Notes: generated by a model not told the origin, from the sequence alone. Positions 53,193 to 63,531 are shown, numbered from the stretch's first letter. The stretch: 64,000 nucleotides of DNA from Paenibacillus riograndensis SBR5 (GCF_000981585.1 NZ_LN831776.1:5129187-5193186), one strand, 5' to 3'. Program-made: numbers and translations.

Positions 53193-53762
53193 TTAAGTTC
53201 CAAGTAATCCAAACAGGAGCAGACGGTTAAGCTCTGCCATTTTATCCTTGTAATTTTCAGTTTTGGCCCAGGATGATTGGAGCGGACCAATCGCACATAA
53301 TAATTCCAATATGGTATCCATAGAAACAGAAGCATCTATAACCCCTTCACTTTTCCCCTGCCCGATGAACTCCTGAATGATTTCGACTCTGATCCGGTTT
53401 GTATTTTCATTATAGAGACTTGATAACACTTGATCCTCTACTGCCCCCGGGGAACTGAGCAATTGATAATCCTGATCGGCACAAATCTCCAACGCCCGGA
53501 GCATTTTATCTTTGAATCCGATATTTTGGCCCAGGAGTTCCTTGGCCTTGCGGACGGAATTCTGCATCAGGACATTCGCACATTCCCTGACTACCCCTTC
53601 TTTGTTGCCGAAATAGTTATATAGTGACACAGAGGATACGCCGGATTCAGCAGCAATGTCTTTTATACTGACGTGGGTGAAGCCTTTTTCCTGGAAAAGC
53701 CTTAGGGCTGCTGCAACAATTGCATCCTTCTTCGTTTGTGTTCTTATTTCAAATTTGTTCAT
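53193..53762 (-). CDS. TetR/AcrR-family transcriptional regulator
   Basis: 189 residues. The N-terminal helix-turn-helix reads AIVAAALRLFQEKGFTHVSIKDIAAESGVSSVSLYNYFGNKEG. The helical ligand domain (about 60-189) is variable and gives no clue to the effector. It is divergent from the PanE-like gene, with an inverted repeat in the gap overlapping that gene's promoter, so it most likely represses it. Confidence 0.93.
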   Translation of the reverse strand: MNKFEIRTQTKKDAIVAAALRLFQEKGFTHVSIKDIAAESGVSSVSLYNYFGNKEGVVRECANVLMQNSVRKAKELLGQNIGFKDKMLRALEICADQDYQLLSSPGAVEDQVLSSLYNENTNRIRVEIIQEFIGQGKSEGVIDASVSMDTILELLCAIGPLQSSWAKTENYKDKMAELNRLLLFGLLGT

Positions 53763-53855
53763 ACCGCTTTACCCACATCCCGCATTTGTTGATTAAGCTT
53801 ACTATAACATGAATTCTGAAATTTTGAAATATTAGCACCTTGATTTAAAAACCTA

Positions 53856-53884
53856 TTGACAGACGGTTTGTGTCAGGACTAGAA
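53856..53884 (+). promoter_or_regulatory. Promoter and TetR operator of the PanE-like gene
   Basis: TTGACA at 53856-53861 and TAGAAT at 53880-53885 are 18 bases apart. TGACA-N9-TGTCA (53857-53875), an inverted repeat, overlaps the -35 and spacer, the usual place for a TetR-type repressor. It lies about 95 bases before both divergent starts. Confidence 0.6.
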
Positions 53885-53969
53885 TCGAGTTGTGATAATT
53901 TTTAAATATATGACTCAATATTTAAAAACTTTATACAAAATATGCAATAGGATACGGAGGAACGATTCA

Positions 53970-54911
53970 ATGAAAATATTGGTGTACGGGGCCGGGGTGT
54001 TGGGAAGCTACTTAGCCCATGTGCTGGTGCGTGGAGGCAACAACGTGACCATGCTGGCCAGGGGTGCGCGGCTGGATGAATTGCAAAAGCACGGAAACGT
54101 GATCCGGCATTATTTCCAGTTCCGCACTACGGCTGACAAGGTGAATGTGATCAGTGAACTGCAGCCGGAGGATATTTACGACCTTGTTTTTGTCGTGATG
54201 AAATATCCGGATTTCCACTCAGTACTGCCTGCACTTGCAGCGAACCACAGCAGTCGGGTGGTACTCGTAGGGAATAATGCCAACCCCACAGAGATGAGAG
54301 ACTATTTGCAGGCCAACAGTCCGGTTCAAAAGCAGGTTGCCTTTGGATTCCAAGTGAGTGCCGGATGGAGGGAGCCCGGCCGGATGTTCACCGTGCGCGG
54401 ACCTCAGGTACAAATGACCATCGGCGGTCTAGGTGAAGATTTGCCTTGGCGGACGGTGATTGACCAGGCTTTTGTGAACACCAAATATAAATTGGTCTAT
54501 CACCAGAACATGGATGAATGGCTGAAAAGTCACTTTATGATGATCCTGCCTTTGAATTTCATTGCGCCTGCCCATAACGGTGATTTGCGGAAGGCTGCAA
54601 AAGACAATAAGCTGCTTCATCAGGTCATTGCTGCTGTAGATGAGGGCCATCAAGTCTTGGAGAAGCTCGGATATACGGTTACGCCTGCAAGTCAACTGAA
54701 ATTAGCCCGGAAGCAAAGGAAAATGTTCTATATCATGCTGAAGATAATGCTGTCCACCCCTGTCGGCAAAATTCTCCTGGGCGATAAAGCGGTGTCCGCT
54801 GACGAGATGTCTGCATTATATCAAGCCTTTATTGATTTAAAGAGCAGAGCAGGCATTCCGACACCCAATTGGGATACACTTGGAATTCATTCGCCGCTTC
54901 TCCAGAGTTAA
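53970..54911 (+). CDS. Ketopantoate reductase (PanE/ApbA)-family protein
   Basis: 313 residues from ATG at 53970 (GGAGGAACGATTC upstream; the frame opens at 53892 in AT-rich DNA). N-terminal Rossmann loop KILVYGAGVLGSYLAHVL with LARGARLDEL, then FVVMKYPDF and a helical C-terminal domain with EWLKSHFMMILPLNFIAPAH. It lacks the tight match (K-x3-N-x2-N) of true PanE in the central helix, so it may reduce another 2-oxo acid. Divergent from and probably repressed by the TetR protein. Confidence 0.75.
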   Translation: MKILVYGAGVLGSYLAHVLVRGGNNVTMLARGARLDELQKHGNVIRHYFQFRTTADKVNVISELQPEDIYDLVFVVMKYPDFHSVLPALAANHSSRVVLVGNNANPTEMRDYLQANSPVQKQVAFGFQVSAGWREPGRMFTVRGPQVQMTIGGLGEDLPWRTVIDQAFVNTKYKLVYHQNMDEWLKSHFMMILPLNFIAPAHNGDLRKAAKDNKLLHQVIAAVDEGHQVLEKLGYTVTPASQLKLARKQRKMFYIMLKIMLSTPVGKILLGDKAVSADEMSALYQAFIDLKSRAGIPTPNWDTLGIHSPLLQS

Positions 54912-54924
54912 AGCCTTCCGCTGC

Positions 54925-54999
54925 AAAAAATCCCCTTCAAGCTCACTTCTCCGCTCCTGTTAGCCATGGGCTTTGGAGCGTAGTTGCTTAAAGGGGATA
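54925..54999 (-). terminator. Terminator of the trp-hisC-tyrA run
   Basis: ATCCCCTT and AAGGGGAT, with an inner CGCTCC/GGAGCG stem, enclose about 53 bases; six T follow on the minus strand. It lies 11 bases after the tyrA stop and also faces the convergent PanE-like gene. Confidence 0.75.
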
Positions 55000-55009
55000 T
55001 TATCCAAGC

Positions 55010-56104
55010 TTACACGTACACTGTATAATCGTGGTGCTGCAGCAGAATTTTTGCCCGTTCCATATCGTTCTCCTGGCGGAAGGACAGGCGCATTATGCCC
55101 GGCACATCCTCGCGGCTTTCGATAATCTGCACATTGCTGAGGTTGATGCCCTGATCGCCCAGCTCTGTGGCAATCCGTCCGATAATCCCCGGATGATCGG
55201 GGACATCGATATGCAGATCGAACAGCGGAGTAATCATCCCCTTGCGCCGCTCCGGCAGCTGGCTGCGGAAGCCGCCCGCTTCAAGAAACGCTTCCTCAAT
55301 CCCCTCCCCGTCCGCATTCTCCAGCAATTGCACGAATGAGGAAACCTCATCATTCCAATCCTTCAGCAGACGAAGCATGACCGGGCGGTTGTTGAGAAGA
55401 ATATCTCTCCAGATGATCGGGTCGCTGGATGCGATCCGTGTGATGTCACGGAAGCCCCCGGCCGCCAAGGTGCTGTACAGGGAGTCCGTGTCGTCATACG
55501 CCCGGATCTGATTCACCAGCGCAACCGCAATGATATGGGGCAAATGGCTGATGGCTCCGACAATCTCATCGTGGCGCTCCGGATCAAGCCGGACAATCTG
55601 CGCTCTGGTATGTAAAAGCAAAGCCTCAAGCGTCTGATAAGCCTCCTCTGGCACTCCCGGAGGGGGTGTCAACACATAATAGGCGTTCTCGAACAGCAGC
55701 GAAGAAGCGGCCTCCACGCCGGAACGCTCCGACCCCGCCATGGGATGTCCACCGATAAAATGGACCCCGGGAAGGTCCAGCGACAGCGCACAGGCGGCAA
55801 TCGTCGCCTTGGTGCTGCCCACATCCGTGATAATACAGCCCGGCTTCAAGGGCAGCTTGCTAAGGCGCTGCAAATAATCCTCCAGCATGCCTACAGGCAC
55901 GCATAAAAAAATGAAATCGGCATCCAGTGCCGCTTCCTCAAGTGAAAGTGTGGCCTGATCGACCACACCTCTGCTGACATATTTTTGTGCCGATTCAGGA
56001 CGGTGGGCATGGCCTACAACGGTCAGGCCCTCCTTGCCTTTGAAGCAAAGGGCCAGAGAGCCTCCGATCAGACCGACACCGAAAATTGCTATTTTTGTCG
56101 TCAT
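55010..56104 (-). CDS. tyrA: Prephenate dehydrogenase with ACT domain
   Basis: 364 residues. NAD-binding loop IAIFGVGLIGGSLALCF; GGHPMAGSERSGVEAA holds the catalytic histidine region; a C-terminal ACT domain (HIDVPDHPGIIGRIATELGD) points to feedback by an aromatic amino acid. It makes 4-hydroxyphenylpyruvate for tyrosine. It lies 48 bases after hisC. aroE, which follows tyrA in B. subtilis, is not present downstream. Confidence 0.96.
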   Translation of the reverse strand: MTTKIAIFGVGLIGGSLALCFKGKEGLTVVGHAHRPESAQKYVSRGVVDQATLSLEEAALDADFIFLCVPVGMLEDYLQRLSKLPLKPGCIITDVGSTKATIAACALSLDLPGVHFIGGHPMAGSERSGVEAASSLLFENAYYVLTPPPGVPEEAYQTLEALLLHTRAQIVRLDPERHDEIVGAISHLPHIIAVALVNQIRAYDDTDSLYSTLAAGGFRDITRIASSDPIIWRDILLNNRPVMLRLLKDWNDEVSSFVQLLENADGEGIEEAFLEAGGFRSQLPERRKGMITPLFDLHIDVPDHPGIIGRIATELGDQGINLSNVQIIESREDVPGIMRLSFRQENDMERAKILLQHHDYTVYV

Positions 56105-56152
56105 GTTCTTTGAACTACCTGCCTTCTGTAGATTCGTCTTATATGCTGCCCG

Positions 56153-57250
56153 TTAGACTTGTACGCCCTGTTCCTGAAGCACCTGCTCCAGCGCAGCGAT
56201 AAAAGCCTTGTTCTGCTCCGCCGAACCGACGGTGACGCGAATATAGGTCGGGTACAGCTTATGCCCTGCTCTCACTATAATCCCGCGCCGCAGCAATGCA
56301 TCAAAAATATCGGCTGCCGGCCTCCGCACATCCACCATGATGAAATTGCCGTGCGCCGGGAAGAATGCAAGGTCCAGCCGCTTGAATTCAGCCTGAAGCT
56401 GGAGAATGCCCGCACTGTTCAGACGGCGGCACTCCTGTACGTATTCCTGGTCAGCAAGCGCAGCGAGTGCTCCGGCCTGTGCCAGACGCGAGGTATTAAA
56501 CGGTTCACGCACCTTGTTGATCAAGGAGATAATCTGCGGACTTGCCACCCCGTACCCGATGCGCAGAGCAGCCAAGCCGTAAATCTTGGAGAAGGTGCGC
56601 AGTACAACCAGGTTCGGATAGGATTCCAGCAGCTTGATTCCATTCGAGTACGAAAGATCCGTCACATATTCGCAATACGCTTCATCCAGGACAACCATCA
56701 CCCCGGACGGCACCGCATTCAGGAATGTAATTAGGGCTTCCTCGGGCACGATCGTCCCGGTAGGGTTATTGGGATTACAGATCCAGATGACCTTGGTCCG
56801 CTCTGTAACCCGGGCCAGCATCGCATCCAGATCATGCGTACCGTCCGCCAGAGGCACTTCGATGGAGACTGCTCCTTCGATATCGGCATTGCTTTTATAT
56901 ACGGAAAAGGTCTGGTCTGCCATAATCGTCTCGTCTCCCGGCAGGAAAAATGCCCGGGCGATCAAGGCGATAATCTCATCCGAGCCGCAGCCAAAGATGA
57001 TATTGCCGCTCTGCACTCCGAGATGACCGGCCAGCGCTGACGTCAATTCAGCAGCCGAACCGTCAGGGTACAGATACAGGTTGTCGAGCTCCGCCAGGAT
57101 GGCGGCTTTTGCACTTGGCGAAGACCCGTACGGGTTCTCGTTGGAGGCCAGCTTAATGACATCGTTTAAGCCCAGCTCCTTTTTCACTTCCTCAATAGGT
57201 TTCCCCGGCTTATATACAGGGAGGTTAACAATATTCGGTTTCGGGTTCAT
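56153..57250 (-). CDS. hisC: Histidinol-phosphate aminotransferase
   Basis: 365 residues, fold-type I PLP enzyme. NENPYGSSPSAKAAI at the N-terminus, NPNNPTGTIVP, VLDEAYCEYV and the PLP lysine in RTFSKIYGLAALRIGYG. In the bacilli this enzyme sits in the trp supraoperon because it also transaminates the aromatic keto acids. GAGGACCGTTC precedes the ATG. Located 58 bases after trpA. Confidence 0.96.
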   Translation of the reverse strand: MNPKPNIVNLPVYKPGKPIEEVKKELGLNDVIKLASNENPYGSSPSAKAAILAELDNLYLYPDGSAAELTSALAGHLGVQSGNIIFGCGSDEIIALIARAFFLPGDETIMADQTFSVYKSNADIEGAVSIEVPLADGTHDLDAMLARVTERTKVIWICNPNNPTGTIVPEEALITFLNAVPSGVMVVLDEAYCEYVTDLSYSNGIKLLESYPNLVVLRTFSKIYGLAALRIGYGVASPQIISLINKVREPFNTSRLAQAGALAALADQEYVQECRRLNSAGILQLQAEFKRLDLAFFPAHGNFIMVDVRRPAADIFDALLRRGIIVRAGHKLYPTYIRVTVGSAEQNKAFIAALEQVLQEQGVQV

Positions 57251-57308
57251 GAACGGTCCTCGCTCTCCATCAATATCTCCAGCTGTTTCAGGGCCTGCCA
57301 GCAGACTG

Positions 57309-58130
57309 TTATGGTCTTAATTGTGCCACAAATTCACGAATTTGCAACAGTCCTTCACTTCGGGTAGCAGGATTGTCCAGAAGCGGTATAACATCCTCGA
57401 CCTTGCGGACGATAGCGCTGCCTACCACTACACCGTCGCAGATACGGGCAAACCGCGCTACCTGCTCACCGGTCGAGATCCCAAAGCCCACCGCCACCGG
57501 AAGGTCCGTGGCCTGGCGGACAGAAGCAATGAAGTCATCCACTCCGGAATGAAAGGAAGAGCGTTCTCCTGTAACTCCAAGCGAAGATACGCAGTACACA
57601 AAACCGCTTGCCCCGGCGACAATCCGCGCAATCCGCTCGCTGGACGTAGGCGCTACAAGCGGAATCAGATTTACTCCTGCAGCACGGCTGCGCTGGCGCA
57701 TATCCTCTGACTCTTCCACCGGAAGATCAGGTATGATCAGTCCGCTGATCTCATGGGCATCCAGCAGGGAGAAAAAGTTGTCCAGCCCCATCTGCATGAC
57801 CGGATTGTAGTAGGTGAACAGAATAAAAGGCAGCTTGCTGCCCGCCTGCCGGGCCTTCAGCGCAGTTTCCATGCAGGTGCGCAGATTGATATTGCCGCGC
57901 AAGGCCCGGGAAGATGCGCGCTGAATTACAGGACCGTCCGCCAGCGGATCGGAATAAGGCACGCCCAGCTCCAGAATATCCGCCCCTGCCGCCTCCAGCT
58001 CGGCGATAATCTCAAGCGTAGTCTCCAGATCAGGATCGCCTACAGTCAGGAACGGAATCAGCGCTGTCCGGCCCTCCTCCTTCAGTCTGCGGAAGGCCAC
58101 ATCCATCCGGTTCGTCGTTTCGATTGTCAT
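57309..58130 (-). CDS. trpA: Tryptophan synthase alpha chain
   Basis: 273 residues from ATG at 58130, sharing one base with the trpB stop; a GTG at 58133 is an alternative. TIM barrel with FLTVGDPDLETT, LELGVPYSDPLADGPVIQRAS (catalytic acids), LIIPDLPVEES and GFVYCVSSLGVTGER. It releases indole from indole-glycerol phosphate for TrpB. Last trp gene of the operon. Confidence 0.97.
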   Translation of the reverse strand: MTIETTNRMDVAFRRLKEEGRTALIPFLTVGDPDLETTLEIIAELEAAGADILELGVPYSDPLADGPVIQRASSRALRGNINLRTCMETALKARQAGSKLPFILFTYYNPVMQMGLDNFFSLLDAHEISGLIIPDLPVEESEDMRQRSRAAGVNLIPLVAPTSSERIARIVAGASGFVYCVSSLGVTGERSSFHSGVDDFIASVRQATDLPVAVGFGISTGEQVARFARICDGVVVGSAIVRKVEDVIPLLDNPATRSEGLLQIREFVAQLRP

Positions 58131-59326
58131 CACTTACCCGCCCCTTCCGTGTAGGCCATAATCGACTCAACATCCTTGTCCCCGCGTCCCGACAAACAGA
58201 TCACCACGAGATCATCCTTGGTCAATGTCGGTCCAAGCTTCACAACATGCGCAAGGGCATGGGCGGATTCAAGCGCCGGAATAATCCCTTCGGTTACGCA
58301 GAGCAGCTTCAGGGCTTCCAGTGCTTCATCATCCGTAACGGGTACATACTGGGCACGGTGGACATCTTTGAGGTAGGAATGTTCAGGTCCTACTCCGGGA
58401 TAGTCCAGACCGGCGGATATGGAATGCGCCTCCTGTACTTGTCCATGCTCATCCTGCAGCAGATAGCTTAGCGAGCCCTGAAAGACTCCCCGGGTCCCTT
58501 TGCTCATCGTTGCCGCATGGAAGGGAGTCTCCACGCCTTTGCCGGCTGCTTCCACCCCGATCATCCCGACCTGCTTATCCTCCATGAACGGATAGAACAT
58601 GCCGATCGCATTGCTGCCGCCGCCCACTGCTGCGACCAGCAAATCCGGCAGCCTGCCTTCGGCTTCCAGAATCTGGCGCCGTGTCTCATCCCCGATAATC
58701 CGCTGGAAATTGCGGACCATCATCGGATACGGATGCGGGCCTACAGCAGAACCCAGCACGTAGAAGGTGTCTTCCACGTTGCTGACCCAGTATCTGAGCG
58801 CCTCATTCCCTGCGTCCTTCAGTGTCCGCGAACCGGAAGTCACCGGAATGACTTCAGCCCCCAACAGCTTCATGCGGAAGACGTTCAGCGCCTGGCGTCG
58901 TGTGTCTTCTTCGCCCATGAACACCTTACACTCCATTCCGAGCAGCGCTGCTACTGTAGCTGTGGCCACACCATGCTGGCCTGCTCCGGTTTCGGCGATG
59001 ACTTTGGTTTTGCCCATCATCTTGGCGAGTATGCCCTGGCCGATTGCATTGTTGATTTTGTGGGCGCCTGTATGGTTGAGATCTTCCCGTTTCAAGTATA
59101 TTTTAGCTTCTCCCAGATGCTTGCTGAGACGTTCCGCATAATAGAGCGGAGTCTCGCGTCCGGAATATTGCTTGAGCAGATAATCCACTTCCTTCTGAAA
59201 AGCCGGATCGGCGGAAAACCTGTTGTAGGCTTCCTCCAGCTCAATCAGCGCATTCATCAGCGTTTCAGGAACGAAGCGGCCTCCAAAAGAACCAAAACGC
59301 CCATTCTTGTCCGGTACTTGTATCAT
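58130..59326 (-). CDS. trpB: Tryptophan synthase beta chain
   Basis: 398 residues. PLP lysine in [16 protein letters not shown], phosphate loop [28 protein letters not shown], and the [12 protein letters not shown]-terminus. It condenses indole and serine. Its ATG overlaps the trpF stop by four bases (ATGA), which couples translation. Confidence 0.97.
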   Translation of the reverse strand: MIQVPDKNGRFGSFGGRFVPETLMNALIELEEAYNRFSADPAFQKEVDYLLKQYSGRETPLYYAERLSKHLGEAKIYLKREDLNHTGAHKINNAIGQGILAKMMGKTKVIAETGAGQHGVATATVAALLGMECKVFMGEEDTRRQALNVFRMKLLGAEVIPVTSGSRTLKDAGNEALRYWVSNVEDTFYVLGSAVGPHPYPMMVRNFQRIIGDETRRQILEAEGRLPDLLVAAVGGGSNAIGMFYPFMEDKQVGMIGVEAAGKGVETPFHAATMSKGTRGVFQGSLSYLLQDEHGQVQEAHSISAGLDYPGVGPEHSYLKDVHRAQYVPVTDDEALEALKLLCVTEGIIPALESAHALAHVVKLGPTLTKDDLVVICLSGRGDKDVESIMAYTEGAGK

Positions 59327-60003
59327 GATTGCTTCACCCTTTCCACAAAAGCCGTCATTTTGATAAGATCCTTAACCCCGCCGCTCTCTACTCCGCTTGA
59401 AACATCAACACCGTAGGGAGCATAGCCGTCCAGCAGTTCACGCACATTATCCGGATGCAATCCGCCGGCGACAAATAGTGGCAGGCCATATTCAGAAGCC
59501 GCCTGTTGATACGAAGGGATCTTCCCCCAGTCAAAGGTCTGCCCGGAGCCGCCGCTGCCGGCAGGGTCATAGGTATCCAGCAGCAGAGCATCAACAGCAC
59601 CGGCATATTGCTGAAGAGCATGCGGACCGTCCGCATCAGACTCGGCATTGCTTTTGGCTACCGAAAGAGCCTTCCATACCTGCACCTGGGGAAAAGCCGC
59701 CTTGACGGCCCGGCACAATTCCGCACTCTCCCGGCCATGCAGCTGAATGACCTTCAGCGGAACGGTGGAGAGCAGCGCTGCAAGCTCAGCAAGTGTAGGA
59801 TTCACAAACACTCCGGCAGCAAGCGGAGGGTTTCCGTTCTCCCATTCCGCAAGCCCGGCAATAAGCTCTGCCGCTTGTCCGGGACTCACCCTGCGGCGGC
59901 TCTCTGCAAACACAAACCCGATATAATCCACAGGTAATCGCTTCATAGATTTTAGCACTTCAACGTCCTGAAGTCCACAGATTTTTACCAGCGTCTCAGC
60001 CAC
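59323..60003 (-). CDS. trpF: Phosphoribosylanthranilate isomerase
   Basis: 226 residues from GTG at 60003, ten bases after AAGGAA and inside the end of trpC (eight-base overlap). Conserved [15 protein letters not shown] with the catalytic cysteine, [33 protein letters not shown] and the catalytic aspartate in LLLDTYDP. Performs the Amadori step of tryptophan synthesis. Confidence 0.95.
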   Translation of the reverse strand: MAETLVKICGLQDVEVLKSMKRLPVDYIGFVFAESRRRVSPGQAAELIAGLAEWENGNPPLAAGVFVNPTLAELAALLSTVPLKVIQLHGRESAELCRAVKAAFPQVQVWKALSVAKSNAESDADGPHALQQYAGAVDALLLDTYDPAGSGGSGQTFDWGKIPSYQQAASEYGLPLFVAGGLHPDNVRELLDGYAPYGVDVSSGVESGGVKDLIKMTAFVERVKQS

Positions 60004-60826
60004 GGGCGGCACGTTCCTTTCCTTCCGGCAGCGCACCAAGCAGCCCGTTCACTGCCTGTTCCACATCCGGCTGGCGCATCAGATATTCTCCGACCAGCAC
60101 GCCGCTGGCTCCGGTGGTTCTAAGATAATCAATATCCCGGGGTCCGGCTATTCCGCTCTCGCTGATCACGGGAACTGAGCCGGGAAGCAGCGCAGCAAGC
60201 TCAGCTGTGGTAGACAGTGCCGTCTCAAACGTGCGCAGATTACGGTTGTTAATCCCCAGCAGCACCCCCGGGTGCTCCAGTTTCCCGGTGGCCTGAACGG
60301 CCTCCAGCTCGCTCCGGTCATGAATCTCAATCAGGATATCGAGTCCCAGCGAGGCAGCTGTATCCGTGAACGAAATCAGCTGTTCAGGCGTCAGAATGGC
60401 GGCGATCAGCAGCACCGCGTCGGCACCCAGCAGCCGGGCTTCGTAGATCTGGCGTTCATCGATAATGAAATCCTTGCGCAGCAGCGGAAGATTTACCGCC
60501 TCCCTAACCTGCTGCAGATAAGCGCCGCTGCCCTGAAAATAATCTTTATCCGTAAGGACGGATAAACAATCCGCCCCTCCCGCTTCATACCCCTTGGCGA
60601 TAGACACCGGATCGAAATCCGCCCGGATCAGGCCTTTGGACGGAGAGGCCTTCTTTACTTCGGCAATCAGCCCCATGGATCTGTTCCGCGACTTCGTAAG
60701 CGCTGTTCGAAATCCCCTTGTAGGGGGCAAGGCGGCAATCTGACGTTTGGCCTCCTCCAAGGAGAACGTTGTGCTTAGGACTTCTACTTCTTTGATTTTG
60801 GTGGCAACAATCCGCTCAAGATACAT
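59996..60826 (-). CDS. trpC: Indole-3-glycerol phosphate synthase
   Basis: 276 residues from ATG at 60826, seven bases after GAAGGAG, overlapping trpD by 11 bases. Barrel motifs: LIAEVKKASPSKGLIR, CLSVLTDKDYFQGS, LLRKDFIIDERQIYEA, LGINNRNLRTFE and ISESGIAGPRDI. Separate from trpF, unlike the enterobacterial fusion. Confidence 0.97.
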   Translation of the reverse strand: MYLERIVATKIKEVEVLSTTFSLEEAKRQIAALPPTRGFRTALTKSRNRSMGLIAEVKKASPSKGLIRADFDPVSIAKGYEAGGADCLSVLTDKDYFQGSGAYLQQVREAVNLPLLRKDFIIDERQIYEARLLGADAVLLIAAILTPEQLISFTDTAASLGLDILIEIHDRSELEAVQATGKLEHPGVLLGINNRNLRTFETALSTTAELAALLPGSVPVISESGIAGPRDIDYLRTTGASGVLVGEYLMRQPDVEQAVNGLLGALPEGKERAARG

Positions 60827-61856
60827 AATCAAGCTCCTTCGTCATGGCTTTGAGCTGCTCCAGCTTCAGCAGCGCAGCGCCGGAATCTACTACAGCCTTT
60901 GCTTGTTCCACGCCCTCTTGCAAGGTATCCGCAAGTCCAGCCACATAAATGCAGGCGCCCGCATTGGCGAGGACAATATCACGGTAAGGATTCACATCTC
61001 CTTGCAGTACTCCGGTAATGATGGCCGCATTTACGGCCGCATCACCGCCGAGCACATTCTCCAGCGGATGTGTGCTTAGTCCCAATTCCTGAGGGGTGAT
61101 CTCATAAGTCGTTACCATACCGTTCTTCAGTTCAGACACCTGTGTGGGAGCGGAAATGCTGATCTCATCCAGGCCGTCCAGGCTGCTTACAATCATCGCA
61201 CGCTTGGAACCCAGCTCTTTCAGCACATGGGCTATAGTCTGTGTTTTGTCCCTGTCGTAGATTCCCATCAGCTGACGGTCCGCGCCTGCCGGGTTGGTCA
61301 GCGGTCCCAGCATATTGAATACGGTGCGGAACCCCAGCTCCTTGCGCGGCGCTGCAGCGTGCTTCATCGACGGATGGTAGATTTGCGCGAACAGAAAGCA
61401 GATGCCGATGCTGTCCAGGCACTGCCGGGCCTGTTCCGCATTCAGATGAATATTGACTCCAAGCGCCTCAAGCACGTCGGCACTGCCCGCTCTGCCGGAG
61501 GCGGAACGATTGCCGTGTTTGGCGACTCTGACGGAAGCTGCAGATGATATAATGGCCGAGGCTGTGGAAATATTGAACTTATGGATGCCCGAGCCGCCGG
61601 TCCCGCAGGTATCCAGCAGCTGGGACCGTTCCGTAGCCACATGTGTGCTGAACCCCCGCATCGCTTCCGCGAACCCGGTGATTTCTTCAACGGTTTCCCC
61701 CTTAATCCGGAGTGCCGTCAGCAGCGAGCCAATCTGCGCCGCTGAGGCCGACCCTTCCATAATTGACCCCATAATCTCCCGCGCCTGCAGCCGGCTGAGA
61801 TCCCGGCCCTCGATTATGCTGGCAATCCCTGATTGTATCCTTTGGTTTGCGTCCAT
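60816..61856 (-). CDS. trpD: Anthranilate phosphoribosyltransferase
   Basis: 346 residues from ATG at 61856 (AGGAGGAAACCAGG upstream); the frame extends 16 codons upstream without a site. Signatures: DTCGTGGSGIHKFNIST, VAKHGNRSASGRAGSADVLE, FAQIYHPSMKHAA and FNMLGPLTNPAG. It lies 75 bases after trpE. Confidence 0.97.
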   Translation of the reverse strand: MDANQRIQSGIASIIEGRDLSRLQAREIMGSIMEGSASAAQIGSLLTALRIKGETVEEITGFAEAMRGFSTHVATERSQLLDTCGTGGSGIHKFNISTASAIISSAASVRVAKHGNRSASGRAGSADVLEALGVNIHLNAEQARQCLDSIGICFLFAQIYHPSMKHAAAPRKELGFRTVFNMLGPLTNPAGADRQLMGIYDRDKTQTIAHVLKELGSKRAMIVSSLDGLDEISISAPTQVSELKNGMVTTYEITPQELGLSTHPLENVLGGDAAVNAAIITGVLQGDVNPYRDIVLANAGACIYVAGLADTLQEGVEQAKAVVDSGAALLKLEQLKAMTKELDYVS

Positions 61857-61931
61857 CCTGGTTTCCTCCTGTTCATTGTGCCATCTCAGGCTTCTGGAAT
61901 TCATATAGCGGTTCCGCTTGACCCGCCGGGA

Positions 61932-63485
61932 TCAAGGGGTATATTCATACATGTAATCCTGGTTGATTACCTGTTTTTCTTTAACTTCGGCCGGGAACAT
62001 GGCTTCTGCCATCCGGATCGCCTTCAGCATCGCTTTGGCCTTGTTGACGGTCTCCTCATATTCCTTCTCGGGAACCGAATCCCACACGATCCCTGCCCCA
62101 GCCTGCACATAAGCCCGGCCTTTGCGGAAAATGATGGTGCGGATTGTAATGCAGGAATCCATATTTCCGGAAAATCCGAGATAGCCGATGGCTCCGGCGT
62201 AAGCGCCTCTCGCTTCCCGTTCCAGTTCGGCGATGATTTCCATCGCCCGCAGCTTCGGCGCACCCGATACCGTTCCTGCCGGAAGACAGGAGAGGAAGGC
62301 ATCGAAGAAATCCTTGCCCTCGTCGAGTGTCCCTGACACATTCGAGACGATATGCATCACATGCGAGTACCTCTCGATTTCCATGAAGGAATCGCATTTT
62401 ACCGTACCGAATTTGGATACTCTGCCCAGGTCATTGCGGCCCAGATCCACCAGCATCAGATGCTCTGCCCGTTCCTTCTCGTCCTCCAGCAGTTCAGCGG
62501 CCAGCGCCCGGTCCTGCGCTTCGTTCTCACCACGGGGACGGGTCCCGGCGATGGGACGGGTCTCCACACGGCCTCCGTCCACCTTGACGAGCGCCTCGGG
62601 TGAAGTGCCGACGATGATTTCCTCATCCATTTTCAGATAATACATATAGGGTGAAGGATTCAGCGTCCGAAGCATCCGGTAGACATGCAGCGGAGATACT
62701 TCTGTTTCAATGTGCAGCCGCTGGGACAGCACCACCTGAAAAATATCCCCCGCCCGGATATATTCCTTCGCCTGTTCCACATTGCTGATGTACTGTTCCC
62801 TGGTAAGGTTCGAATGGATCTCGCCCAGTTCAATGTCCTGTGGAATGCTGCGCCGGTTGACGTTTTCCTTCGGTCCTTCCTTCTGAAGCTCTTCAGCCAT
62901 ATTCTCAAGCTTCCGGCTCAGTTCCTCATATCCGGCCCGGATATCGGAATCCGTATCCCCGTCCTTGATATGCAGGTTGCCCACCAGGAGAATCTGCTGT
63001 TTCACATGATCGAATACGATAATGCGGTCGCAGAACATGAAGCGGATATCATCCATATTCAAATCATCGACTGCGTGGGCGGAGAGCTTCTCATAATACT
63101 GCAGCAGATCATAGCCGAAGAATCCGATGGCCCCGCCTGTAAAAGGAGGCATCCCGTCCAGCTTGGGACTGCGGTATGAGCGGAGCAGTGCTTTCAGCTC
63201 CTCGACGGGTTTGCCGGACAGCCGTCTCTTCTCGCCGCCGACCTCTACATGGACTTCGCCTTTTTTGCCGGAGACCATCAGGAAGGGGTCACTGCCGATA
63301 AAAGAATAACGGGCCCATTGTATCCCGCCCTCTACACTCTCCAGCAAAAAGGCCCGGTCCTGCCCGGCAAACCGCTGGAATAACCGGATGGGTGTCTCCA
63401 TATCGGCGAGCAGCCGCGTAACTACAGGGATCAGATTATATTCCCGCGACAGCGACAGCACTTCTTCTACTCTTGGATTCGTCAC
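61932..63485 (-). CDS. trpE: Anthranilate synthase component I
   Basis: 517 residues starting at GTG after AAGGAGG. The feedback motif FLLESVEGG lies near residue 47; the chorismate-binding core has IETEVSPLHVYRMLRTLNPSPYMY-type sequence, ETRPIAGTRPRGE, LMLVDLGRNDLGRV and LPAGTVSGAPKLRAMEII. The glutamine amidotransferase (TrpG/PabA) is not in this operon, as in B. subtilis, where it is shared with folate synthesis. First gene after the leader. Confidence 0.97.
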   Translation of the reverse strand: MTNPRVEEVLSLSREYNLIPVVTRLLADMETPIRLFQRFAGQDRAFLLESVEGGIQWARYSFIGSDPFLMVSGKKGEVHVEVGGEKRRLSGKPVEELKALLRSYRSPKLDGMPPFTGGAIGFFGYDLLQYYEKLSAHAVDDLNMDDIRFMFCDRIIVFDHVKQQILLVGNLHIKDGDTDSDIRAGYEELSRKLENMAEELQKEGPKENVNRRSIPQDIELGEIHSNLTREQYISNVEQAKEYIRAGDIFQVVLSQRLHIETEVSPLHVYRMLRTLNPSPYMYYLKMDEEIIVGTSPEALVKVDGGRVETRPIAGTRPRGENEAQDRALAAELLEDEKERAEHLMLVDLGRNDLGRVSKFGTVKCDSFMEIERYSHVMHIVSNVSGTLDEGKDFFDAFLSCLPAGTVSGAPKLRAMEIIAELEREARGAYAGAIGYLGFSGNMDSCITIRTIIFRKGRAYVQAGAGIVWDSVPEKEYEETVNKAKAMLKAIRMAEAMFPAEVKEKQVINQDYMYEYTP

Positions 63486-63531
63486 TTGGGATGCCTCCTT
63501 AGGTTGTTGGTTTATATTGTCCGAAATACAG

